Made by a program: the position numbers and the translations under genes. A DNA stretch of 15,239 nucleotides from an uncultured Caryophanales bacterium (GTDB lineage: Bacteria; Bacillota_I; Bacilli_A; RFN20; CAG-826), in the NCBI GenBank assembly GCA_947303105.1, contig CAMYXQ010000010.1:1-15239 (forward strand), written 5' to 3'. The notes beneath the pieces were generated by a model that was not told where the DNA came from, ran no database searches, and saw nothing but the letters and a program-made list of their open reading frames with translations. This document shows, piece by piece, positions 7,076 to 14,241 of this stretch (position 1 is the stretch's first letter; each line of letters opens with the position of its first letter).

Positions 7076-8355
7076 TTTTTGCGGAGCCTTTCCGGCATCT
7101 CGGACACGATGCCTTTCTCGATCAACTTTTTGAAGATCTTGCGTTCTTTCCGGAGATCCTTCTTAGAAGGATATAGTGTCGGGAGATCCTGTCCGTTTTT
7201 CTTCTCCTCGATCGCGGTATTTAAGAACTCTTCCATTTTATCCACTTGGGATTGCAAAGCAAACTGTTTGGAATATTCCAAGTATTGGGCGGAAAGCTCT
7301 TTGCGGACATCAGGGTGCTCATAGAAGAAGTCGATCTGGTCGCGAAGGCTCTTGTATTTGCCGTGTTTGAAGATGCATTCGGGACTGAGGGAAAAACCCT
7401 TTGTCGCGCAGTACTTCGAGTCGGAGATGACAGGAACCGCACCGCAAGCCAAGGCTTCCATACAGGAGATGCCCTCGGTCTCGAAATCTGAGGCGTGGAC
7501 ATAGAGGTCGGTGTAGTTCAAAGTCTCACGGAGTTCTTCGGCTCTGCAGAATTTGATAATGGCAGGGTTCTTTAGTCTATAAAGAACGGAGTCCTGCTCA
7601 TAACGGGCTTTGGCCGGGCCTTGCCCGCAAAGAATGACCTGGATTTTGTCGTTGTATTTGGAGGCGCCGACCGCGCGGAGGATGAGGTCCTGGCGCTTTT
7701 CGGCGGATAAACGACCCGACATCGTCACAATGAATTTGTCTTTGAGTTCGGCGGGGCGTTCCGCTTCGACCGGATGGAAGTAACCGTTGATGCCATTAGA
7801 AATGGCCCACATGTGGTTGCGGTCATAATGCTCGGCCTTGAGATCGTCCGCGACCATCTGCGAGGGGCAATGGATGTTCTTAACATGGTTGAAGAGATAA
7901 TTCCTGAAGGAACGATAGATCAGCCAGTTCGGGAACCGGTGATGGCCCATGTGGAGGACACCGGTTATGTTGTACGGGGACATATGGTATGCGCCGGTGA
8001 CGGCCACGCCCAAAGAGTCCGCGATCATTTGGCAATGTTTGGAGAGCTTGAACGGCAGAAATAAATGGACAACATCCGCATCTTTGATGGTGTTATAGAT
8101 GGTTGCGTCATCGACGACAACAAAGTTGAATCCTTCGTTCTGGATGATTTTCTCAAAGAGGGGAATCGGCAAAGGATAGTGATCCAAACCCGCATAATCA
8201 ACCCAATAATGGGAAGTTTCATCATCGGGGATTTTCTGCCCCAAAATCGTGACCTGATGGCCGCGTTTGCGCAGTTCGCTGGCAAAGCGCAGGCAAGTGA
8301 CTGTGGTACCGTTGTTTTGACGGTTGGCATTTTCAAGTACAAAGACAATTTTCAT
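7072..8355 (-). CDS. GT4-family glycosyltransferase (GT-B fold), possibly glycolipid-forming
   Basis: A 427-residue retaining glycosyltransferase. The N-terminal half begins MKIVFVLENANRQNNG with the Gly-rich acceptor-side loop. The C-terminal half carries the sugar-nucleotide site: SGRLSAEKRQD (213-223, with the conserved Arg and Lys) and the EX7E motif (Glu292 to Glu300) followed by ALACGAVPVI. A Lys/Arg-rich amphipathic tail (about 385-427) suggests membrane-surface association. Relatives include the diacylglycerol glucosyltransferases that make membrane glycolipids, but donor and acceptor cannot be read from the sequence. The frame stays open upstream to 8538 over the 3' end of the MATE gene. 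I chose 8355 because homology-like sequence starts there and GGAG lies six bases upstream. It is the first gene of a two-gene operon with trpS. Confidence 0.88.
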   Translation of the reverse strand: MKIVFVLENANRQNNGTTVTCLRFASELRKRGHQVTILGQKIPDDETSHYWVDYAGLDHYPLPIPLFEKIIQNEGFNFVVVDDATIYNTIKDADVVHLFLPFKLSKHCQMIADSLGVAVTGAYHMSPYNITGVLHMGHHRFPNWLIYRSFRNYLFNHVKNIHCPSQMVADDLKAEHYDRNHMWAISNGINGYFHPVEAERPAELKDKFIVTMSGRLSAEKRQDLILRAVGASKYNDKIQVILCGQGPAKARYEQDSVLYRLKNPAIIKFCRAEELRETLNYTDLYVHASDFETEGISCMEALACGAVPVISDSKYCATKGFSLSPECIFKHGKYKSLRDQIDFFYEHPDVRKELSAQYLEYSKQFALQSQVDKMEEFLNTAIEEKKNGQDLPTLYPSKKDLRKERKIFKKLIEKGIVSEMPERLRKK

Positions 8356-8380
8356 AAGAGTCTCCAATAGACCGGTTGGT

Positions 8381-8401
8381 ATTATACGCCTTCCTAGGCG
8401 T
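8381..8401 (-). promoter_or_regulatory. Probable -10 box and adjoining hairpin upstream of the GT4 gene
   Basis: A perfect TATAAT (minus strand, 8386-8381) lies 25 bases upstream of the GT4 start codon. No good -35 is present at normal spacing. Directly upstream is a 6-bp perfect inverted repeat, ACGCCT-AGGA-AGGCGT (8401-8386), touching the -10. With no T-tract it is not a clear terminator for the MATE gene; it could be an operator or a weak terminator. Confidence 0.4.
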
Positions 8402-8408
8402 GTTCGCA

Positions 8409-9797
8409 TTAAGATGGCGAATCGGTTGACTGTTCTTGAGGAATATTTTTGCCATATCCGTAGCGGTTTCGGTAGCCATATAGGAAGGCAAACGCCATCA
8501 AGAGGGCCAATGCCTCCGAGAGGACGATCGACCACCAAATGCCGTCCCCGCCGACCAAAAGCGGCAATAACAAAACCGAACCGAGTTCAAAGATCAAGGT
8601 GCGGCATACGGAGATGATTGCCGAGATTAAACCGTTGTTGAGGGCGGTGAAGAACGAGGACGAGAAGATGGCCATGCCCACCACAAGGAACGATAACGCG
8701 TTGATGCGCATCGCTCGGGCCGCCAGGGCGATGAGTTCCTCATCTCCGCGGGCGAAAATCATCGCCAGAGGGCGCGCCAGACATCCGCAGAGCAAACACA
8801 TGCTGACCTGAAGGATGATCATAATCAAACACGTCCGGGTCAGAACGTTTCGCAGCTCCGTATGGTTTTTGGCACCGAAATTGTAACCAACCACCGGGGC
8901 GACCCCGATGGAGTAACCAATGAAAATCGAGATGAAAATGAAACTGATATACATCAACGCGCCATAGGCGGCTACCCCGTTTTCCCCGATGTATTTCAGC
9001 AACTGGATGTTGAAAACGATGGAGACGATATTCATTGAAATATTGGAAACGAACTCGCTGAATCCGTTGGTGATCGCTCGCCAAATCGGATGAAATTCCC
9101 ATTTGGCTTTGATGAGATGCAGCATGCCTTTCTTGTTAACCGCAAAGTAGATCAACGGACCGAATCCGCCGACCAGATAGCCGCCGACCGTGGCGAAGGC
9201 AGCGCCGATGACGCCGAATTTGCACGCCCAAACGAGGATGGCGTCCAAAATCATGTTGGTCACGCCGGCAGCAACCGTGAACAAGAACCCCAGGCGGGGT
9301 TTTTCGGCCACCATGAAGTAGGATTGGAACACGTTTTGGAGCATGAAGGCGAACTGACCCAGCATGAGGATTCGACCATAACTGGTCGCGTAGTCGATCA
9401 TCTCTTCGCTGGCGGAGCTGCTGACCGAGGCCATCGCTCGCGCAACAGGACGGACCGCAAAGAAGCCACCGACGGAGGCAATTAGCCCCAAAGCAAGCGT
9501 GAATGTGATGATTATCGAGAAAATCCGGTTGGCTCTTTCTGGGTTTTGCTGACCGAATTTTTTCGAGCTCAATGCCGCACCACCGGTGCCAAGCATGAAT
9601 CCGATGCCGCCGACGATCATCGTGATCGGGAAAATCAGGTTGATGCCGGCAAACGCTGTTTTCCCGACGACGTTCGAGATGAAAACGCCATCCACGATGC
9701 TGTAGATTGACGTGAAAATCATCATCAGCACCGGGGCGTAAGTCAGCCGGAAGATTTTCCGGTAAGTCATATGTTCGGAGATGTGAACGGTCTGCAT
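8409..9797 (-). CDS. MATE-family multidrug/cation efflux transporter
   Basis: A 462-residue inner-membrane antiporter with about 12 hydrophobic helices in two similar halves, the length and pattern of the MATE family. The N-terminal half has FTSIYSIVDGVFISNVVG (about 28-45) and the GTGGAALSSKKFGQ region (70-83); the C-terminal half repeats the pattern with GVAPVVGYNFGAKN. These are typical of Bacillota-type NorM/DinF-related MATE exporters, which use Na+ or H+ gradients to expel organic cations; the substrate is not predictable. The start at 9797 has a strong promoter only about 20 bases upstream but no recognisable Shine-Dalgarno. A second ATG nine codons in has none either. It is transcribed divergently from the pyrophosphatase gene, with inverted repeats between them, suggesting control by an unlinked regulator. 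Confidence 0.93.
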   Translation of the reverse strand: MQTVHISEHMTYRKIFRLTYAPVLMMIFTSIYSIVDGVFISNVVGKTAFAGINLIFPITMIVGGIGFMLGTGGAALSSKKFGQQNPERANRIFSIIITFTLALGLIASVGGFFAVRPVARAMASVSSSASEEMIDYATSYGRILMLGQFAFMLQNVFQSYFMVAEKPRLGFLFTVAAGVTNMILDAILVWACKFGVIGAAFATVGGYLVGGFGPLIYFAVNKKGMLHLIKAKWEFHPIWRAITNGFSEFVSNISMNIVSIVFNIQLLKYIGENGVAAYGALMYISFIFISIFIGYSIGVAPVVGYNFGAKNHTELRNVLTRTCLIMIILQVSMCLLCGCLARPLAMIFARGDEELIALAARAMRINALSFLVVGMAIFSSSFFTALNNGLISAIISVCRTLIFELGSVLLLPLLVGGDGIWWSIVLSEALALLMAFAFLYGYRNRYGYGKNIPQEQSTDSPS

Positions 9798-9816
9798 AAG
9801 AACTTAAGACGGACGG

Positions 9817-9846
9817 ATTATAGCACGCTAATGTTTTTGTTCACAA
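9817..9846 (-). promoter_or_regulatory. Promoter of the MATE gene
   Basis: Minus strand -35 TTGTGA (9846-9841), 18-bp spacer, and extended -10 TGCTATAAT with the TATAAT at 9822-9817. The predicted transcript start is only about 12 bases before the ATG, giving a very short leader with no Shine-Dalgarno. An inverted repeat at 9834-9849 overlaps the -35. Confidence 0.7.
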
Positions 9847-9849
9847 AAA
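9834..9849. promoter_or_regulatory. Inverted repeat overlapping the MATE -35 box (possible operator)
   Basis: TTTTTG-TTCA-CAAAAA is a perfect 6-bp inverted repeat with a 4-bp centre. It contains TGTTCAC, also present in the neighbouring repeat at 9856-9875. Its position over the -35 fits a repressor site; the regulator is not in the window. Confidence 0.45.
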
Positions 9850-9855
9850 GATTAA

Positions 9856-9875
9856 AAGTGAATGATTGTTCACTT
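9856..9875. promoter_or_regulatory. Inverted repeat in the MATE/hppA divergent region (possible operator)
   Basis: AAGTGAA, six bases (TGATTG), then TTCACTT: a perfect 7-bp inverted repeat of 20 bp in total, the size and symmetry of a dimeric helix-turn-helix repressor site (TetR- or MarR-like). It lies just upstream of the MATE -35. There is no T-tract, so it is not a terminator. Confidence 0.5.
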
Positions 9876-9913
9876 ACAAATCCCCACCAATCCTGTAAGC
9901 CAATAAATATTGC

Positions 9914-9941
9914 TTGAACGCCCTTTTGGATTGCCTATAAT
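9914..9941 (+). promoter_or_regulatory. Promoter of the membrane pyrophosphatase gene
   Basis: -35 TTGAAC (9914-9919), 16-bp spacer, -10 TATAAT (9936-9941). The ATG is 35 bases beyond the -10, with AAGAGG (9963-9968) as ribosome binding site. A small inverted repeat CAATA-AA-TATTG (9901-9912) abuts the -35. Confidence 0.7.
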
Positions 9942-9976
9942 TTACGGGCTAAATACAAAGCGAAGAGGTCCTATTT

Positions 9977-12079
9977 ATGTCATTTGCCGACTTTTTCAAA
10001 AACAACCTGTCCATTTTGATCGTGACCGCCGTCAGCTTGATCGGTTTGGTTTTCACCTTGGTGCTCCGTCACCGCGTCAACAAAGAGAAAATCGATGATC
10101 CAAGAATGGCGGAGATTCAAAAGTACATCCGCGATGGTGCCATGGCATTCTTGCGGAGGGAATACGTCACCTTAGCGATCTTTACCGCGGTGTTATTCCT
10201 CATCATCGTTTTTGCCATTAATTGGCAAACCGCTGTGTGCTTCCTTGGCGGCGCCGTCCTCTCCGGACTCGCCGGTTTCCTCGGAATGCGTTCGGCGACC
10301 AACGCCAACGCCCGTACCGCTGCCGCGGCCAAACGCGGCGGGATGAATGCCGCTCTCCAAGTCGCCTTCTCTGGCGGAGCCATCATGGGCATGTGCGTCG
10401 TCGGCCTCGGACTCGGCGGACTCAGCGCTCTCTTCACTTTGTTTGATAACCTCGTCGCGGACCCGACCCTCGTTGCCGATATCCTCACCGGCTTCGGTCT
10501 CGGCGCTTCTTCGATCGCTTTGTTCTCCCGTGTCGGCGGCGGTATCTACACCAAAGCCGCGGATATGGGCGCCGACTTAGTCGGCAAAGTCGAGGCGGGC
10601 ATCCCGGAAGACGATCCCCGCAACCCCGCTGTTGTCGCCGACAACGTTGGCGATAACGTCGGTGACGTCGCTGGCATGGGTGCCGACTTGTTCGAATCCT
10701 ACGTTGGCGCGATCATCTCCGCTATCTCCCTTGGCGCGTTTGTCCTCAAAGCCGACAACACCGCCACCACCGGTTATGTTCTCTTCCCGTTGTTCCTTGC
10801 CGCTGTGGGCGTCATCGCTTCCATCATCGGCAGCCTCTTCGTCCGCGGCAAAAATCCTTCCGGCGCGTTGAAGAAAGGCACTTATATCGCTTCAGCGATC
10901 GTTATCTGTGGCGCCGCCGGCATCAGCTATGGCTACTTCAAAGGCGAATTCTACCGTCCGTTCCTTGCCGTGGTCGTCGGTCTCATCGTCGGCGTCGTGA
11001 TCGGCATCGTCACCGAAATCTTCACCTCCGATCATTTCCGTCACGTCAAACATATTGCAAAGCAATCCGAAACCGGAACCGCCACGAATATCATCGCTGG
11101 CATCTCCACCGGTATGTTGTCCACGTTGTGGCCGATCCTCCTGATTGCCGTTGCGATTATCGCCGCTTACTTCCTCAACGATGGTCATAACAATCCGACC
11201 CTCGGTGTTTATGGCATCGCTTTGGCGGCCGTCGGTATGCTCAGCACCACCGGCATCACCGTCGCGGTCGATGCTTATGGTCCGGTCGCCGATAACGCCG
11301 GCGGCATCGCCGAAATGAGCCACCAGGATGAATCGGTCCGTGAAATCACCGACCAGCTCGACTCTGTCGGCAACACCACCGCCGCGATGGGCAAAGGTTT
11401 CGCCATCGGCAGCGCCGCGCTTACTTCTCTCGCTTTATTCGTTACATTTATCTTCGCTTTCAAAGACAAGATCGGCGTCGACATCACCGGACTTCTCAAT
11501 CTATCAAGCCCGGCGGTCGTCGTTGGCCTTCTCATCGGCGGCATGCTGCCGTTCCTCTTCTCCGCTTTGACGATGTCCAGCGTCGGCCGGGCGGCCAACA
11601 AGATGATCGAAGAGGTTCGTTCGCAGTTTAAGAACGACCCGGGTCTCATGGCCGGCACCTCCACGCCGAATTATTCCCGCTGCGTCGACATTTCGACGAA
11701 AGCCGCGCTCAAAGAGATGATCATCCCTGGCGTTCTCGCCATCGTCATCCCCATCGTCATCGGCGTCATCCTTGGTTACCAAGGACTCGCTGGCTTATTG
11801 GCTGGTTCGCTCGTCACCGGCGTCCTTCTCGCCATCTTCATGTCGAACTCCGGCGGCGCTTGGGACAATGCCAAGAAGTTCCTCGAAGCCTCTGGTCTGA
11901 AGGGAAGCGATCCTCATAAGTCCGCGGTTGTCGGCGACACGGTCGGCGATCCGTTCAAAGATACTTCGGGCCCGTCCATCAACATCCTCATCAAATTGAT
12001 GACGGTCGTTGCTTTGGTCTTCATCCCGTTATTCGTCCTCATCAACGAAGGCACCGGATTGCTTGGATTCATTCATTAA
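9977..12079 (+). CDS. hppA: K+-dependent-type membrane-bound ion-translocating pyrophosphatase
   Basis: A 700-residue integral membrane enzyme that couples pyrophosphate hydrolysis to export of H+ and/or Na+. Catalytic signatures: GGGIYTKAADMGADLVGK (187-204), the Mg-pyrophosphate Asp cluster in DNVGDNVGD (222-230), ADLFESY (236-242), and a C-terminal DTVGDPFKDTSGPS segment. The selectivity position reads GNTTAA (465-470): Ala469 stands where K+-independent enzymes have Lys (GNTTKA), so this should be the K+-dependent type. The Glu in FES of helix 6 occurs in Na+-pumping and some H+-pumping members, so the ion is undecided. Length and multi-helix pattern (about 16 expected) are normal. It is monocistronic, with its own promoter, ribosome binding site AAGAGG 8 bases before the ATG, and a strong terminator. 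In anaerobes such pumps recover energy from biosynthetic pyrophosphate. Confidence 0.96.
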   Translation: MSFADFFKNNLSILIVTAVSLIGLVFTLVLRHRVNKEKIDDPRMAEIQKYIRDGAMAFLRREYVTLAIFTAVLFLIIVFAINWQTAVCFLGGAVLSGLAGFLGMRSATNANARTAAAAKRGGMNAALQVAFSGGAIMGMCVVGLGLGGLSALFTLFDNLVADPTLVADILTGFGLGASSIALFSRVGGGIYTKAADMGADLVGKVEAGIPEDDPRNPAVVADNVGDNVGDVAGMGADLFESYVGAIISAISLGAFVLKADNTATTGYVLFPLFLAAVGVIASIIGSLFVRGKNPSGALKKGTYIASAIVICGAAGISYGYFKGEFYRPFLAVVVGLIVGVVIGIVTEIFTSDHFRHVKHIAKQSETGTATNIIAGISTGMLSTLWPILLIAVAIIAAYFLNDGHNNPTLGVYGIALAAVGMLSTTGITVAVDAYGPVADNAGGIAEMSHQDESVREITDQLDSVGNTTAAMGKGFAIGSAALTSLALFVTFIFAFKDKIGVDITGLLNLSSPAVVVGLLIGGMLPFLFSALTMSSVGRAANKMIEEVRSQFKNDPGLMAGTSTPNYSRCVDISTKAALKEMIIPGVLAIVIPIVIGVILGYQGLAGLLAGSLVTGVLLAIFMSNSGGAWDNAKKFLEASGLKGSDPHKSAVVGDTVGDPFKDTSGPSINILIKLMTVVALVFIPLFVLINEGTGLLGFIH

Positions 12080-12094
12080 TCGATGCGTCAATTG

Positions 12095-12118
12095 AGCCCC
12101 AATTTTTGGGGCTTTTTT
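12095..12118 (+). terminator. Rho-independent terminator after hppA
   Basis: AGCCCCAA, loop TTT, TTGGGGCT (12095-12113): an 8-bp stem running into TTTTTT (12113-12118). It lies 15 bases after the hppA stop and separates it from the next gene. Confidence 0.95.
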
Positions 12119-12159
12119 GTTGCATAGAATCTTGAAATAAATACGTGCCGCAATAAACT

Positions 12160-14238
12160 ATGGGCATGAGCGAAACGCAGGCCAAAACGCGAATCGACTG
12201 GAAATCGGCCTTTTTTAAGGCCCTCAAATTAGTCGGACCATACGCGATTCTTTTCCTCGTTTGCTTCCCGCCGATGATCATTTGGTTCAAATCCTGGAGC
12301 CAAATGCCGGTCGGTCATGATATCAGTTGGCATCTCGGTTATGTCATCGATTTGGTCGAAGGTTGGAAGAACGGGGTCCACGGCTTATCCACTTCGCATT
12401 ACTACTTGGGCAACCTTGCCTATGGCATCTATATCTTCTACGCCCCGTTAGCCCACTACATCGTCGGCGGTTTGTATTACATCGGCATCCCGGTGATCTC
12501 CGCCTGGAAAATCGTTCTTTTCCTCAGCGTCTATCTCTCCGGCATCTGGATGTATAAACTCGGCGCTTTGCTGACCAAAGACAAAACATTGGGCTTTGTG
12601 TTCGGGGTAGCCTATATCTTCCTGCCCTACCGCTGGACGAATTTCTTTATCCGTGACGCCTTCCCGGAAGGATTCGCGATGGCTTTCTTGCCGTTATTGA
12701 TGCTCGGGGTATTCCGTGTCCTCAATGACGAGAAACCAAGAGTTTCGAGCTATATCTATGCAATCGTCGGGGCGGCTTGCCTCATCATCACCCACCCCTT
12801 CACCGCGTTGACCGCGGCGATTCTCGCCGTCTTCCTCATTCTCGCCAATTTCAAGAACCTGATGCGCATCTTCAAACAGAAACAAACCTGGTTCTATTTG
12901 CCGATTGCCGTCGTGTTGATACTGTTATTGGTCGGATTCTATGTCTTCCCGATGAATGGGGCGATGAAATCCGGTTATTACCGCATGTCCAACGAAGTTG
13001 CGGTCTGGACAAACATCGAATATTTGATCAAAGCTCGCGATGGTTCGTGGATCTACGCCGGCTTCTGGAATCCTAGTTGGATTCAGAGTCTCATGGACAA
13101 CGCCGGAGAGACCCTCAACGGTTGGATCATCGATCTGTCCGTATTCGTCTTCTTTGCCGCCGGGGCGATTGTGGCGTTGACTTTGCTGCGCCGCAAAGGA
13201 AAACCGCTCTGGGGACTCGGCGCCGCTATTGTCATTTCCTTGATCCCTTTGACCTTCCGTTGGCGTGAGGAAATGCTCTTTGCGGTCCCCGTATTCACCA
13301 TTCTGCTCATCTTCGTCACTTTGTGGGAGAAACAGGACCCCGTTAAAGAGACGTTGAAAGATTCTCTGCGAGCTGAAGCGAAGAATCCGGAGATTTATGT
13401 GCTGCTTTTCGCTTTGGCGTTGTGCTTCTTGTATTTGTTCTCCGCTTGGATGTGGACCTGGTCGCCATCGATCCTTCGGAAATGCCAATTCCCGTTCCGT
13501 TTCTGGGGCGTCCTCGATCTTATCTTCATCCTCATCTTCGTCATCGTGGCCAGGGTGTTCCGCCGTTATAACGTCACCAAATACGCGGTGGCCGCTTTCG
13601 CCGTGTGCCTCTATGTGACTTCGCATGCCCCGATCGACAAGCGGCTCAATGCCGAAGCGAACCGTGGCATGATGGAAGAGCCGACTTTGTCCATCGTCAC
13701 CAACCAAAGCAAGGTCGGCGTCATGAACGAATATATGCCGGATGTCTTCTACCAAGACGATTACGCCCCGACCTATGCGAATTCGCTTTATGCGACCGTT
13801 AAAAACCAGATTCGTTACACCCATCGTTACGATTGGGGTTTAGAAGGATATCGCAGCCCCGTCTTCCTTGAAGGCGAAGGAACGATGAATATCGAGGAAT
13901 TCTTCAGCCCGAACGGAACGTTCGACGTGACCGTCACCAGCGATGAGGCTTATGTCCAGCTTCCGCAGTTCTATTACGATGGCTACTACGCCCGTTTCAC
14001 GCTCGATGGGGAGCGTTATAACGTCAAAGGCGAATATGTGGATGGCTTGGTGGCCTTCCGCCTGCCTAAGGGCCACTACAAAGCGGAAGTCCGTTATGTT
14101 GGACCAACCTCTTATCGGGTGTTTGCCCCGTTGTTCTATGTCGGCTTGGTTGGGGTGGTCGCCTTTGGCGTATCGCCTTATGCTATCGCCGCGATCCAAA
14201 AGAAAAAGAGCGCAAAACAAAGCGTCGAGGAGAAATAA
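12160..14238 (+). CDS. Large multi-pass membrane protein, putative GT-C-type glycosyltransferase (PTPS-related/YfhO-like)
   Basis: A 692-residue protein with a short cytoplasmic N-terminus, about 12 hydrophobic helices spread over 25-525, a non-membrane region of about 120 residues (about 530-660), then a final helix (about 661-682) and a Lys-rich tail. After the first helix comes GHDISWHLGYVIDLVEGW (Asp54, His58), resembling the acidic/His motif in the first outside loop of GT-C enzymes. Later YRWTNFFIRDAFPEGFAMAFLPLL (157-180) resembles the RxxxxE-type loop of the '6-pyruvoyl-tetrahydropterin synthase-related' membrane family, which is named misleadingly and is thought to be glycosyltransferase-like. 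The assignment comes from pattern memory only; donor and acceptor are unknown. There are two in-frame ATGs (12160, 12166), neither with a clear Shine-Dalgarno. The FNT channel gene follows after 3 nt, so they share a transcript. Confidence 0.6.
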   Translation: MGMSETQAKTRIDWKSAFFKALKLVGPYAILFLVCFPPMIIWFKSWSQMPVGHDISWHLGYVIDLVEGWKNGVHGLSTSHYYLGNLAYGIYIFYAPLAHYIVGGLYYIGIPVISAWKIVLFLSVYLSGIWMYKLGALLTKDKTLGFVFGVAYIFLPYRWTNFFIRDAFPEGFAMAFLPLLMLGVFRVLNDEKPRVSSYIYAIVGAACLIITHPFTALTAAILAVFLILANFKNLMRIFKQKQTWFYLPIAVVLILLLVGFYVFPMNGAMKSGYYRMSNEVAVWTNIEYLIKARDGSWIYAGFWNPSWIQSLMDNAGETLNGWIIDLSVFVFFAAGAIVALTLLRRKGKPLWGLGAAIVISLIPLTFRWREEMLFAVPVFTILLIFVTLWEKQDPVKETLKDSLRAEAKNPEIYVLLFALALCFLYLFSAWMWTWSPSILRKCQFPFRFWGVLDLIFILIFVIVARVFRRYNVTKYAVAAFAVCLYVTSHAPIDKRLNAEANRGMMEEPTLSIVTNQSKVGVMNEYMPDVFYQDDYAPTYANSLYATVKNQIRYTHRYDWGLEGYRSPVFLEGEGTMNIEEFFSPNGTFDVTVTSDEAYVQLPQFYYDGYYARFTLDGERYNVKGEYVDGLVAFRLPKGHYKAEVRYVGPTSYRVFAPLFYVGLVGVVAFGVSPYAIAAIQKKKSAKQSVEEK

Positions 14239-14241
14239 GCT

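Noticed and set aside
7076..7200. T-box riboswitch or trp attenuator for trpS
   Set aside because: The region upstream of trpS is coding sequence of the GT4 gene and the genes overlap by 4 nt; no leader is available.
8356..8538. N-terminal extension of the GT4 protein to an upstream ATG at 8538
   Set aside because: The extra 61 codons overlap the 3' end of the MATE gene and look like its shadow; a typical GT-B N-terminus and a GGAG site mark 8355 as the start.
9798..9976. Riboswitch or small RNA in the MATE/hppA intergenic region
   Set aside because: The predicted leaders are about 12 and 30 nt, too short; the inverted repeats have no T-tracts and lie upstream of or at -35 boxes, which fits operators better.
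12115..12166. Sigma-A promoter for the GT-C-like gene (TTGAAA at 12132 with TAAACT at 12154)
   Set aside because: The -10 is poor and would start the transcript inside the first codons; it is possible only as a leaderless mRNA from the second ATG, too weak to list as a feature.
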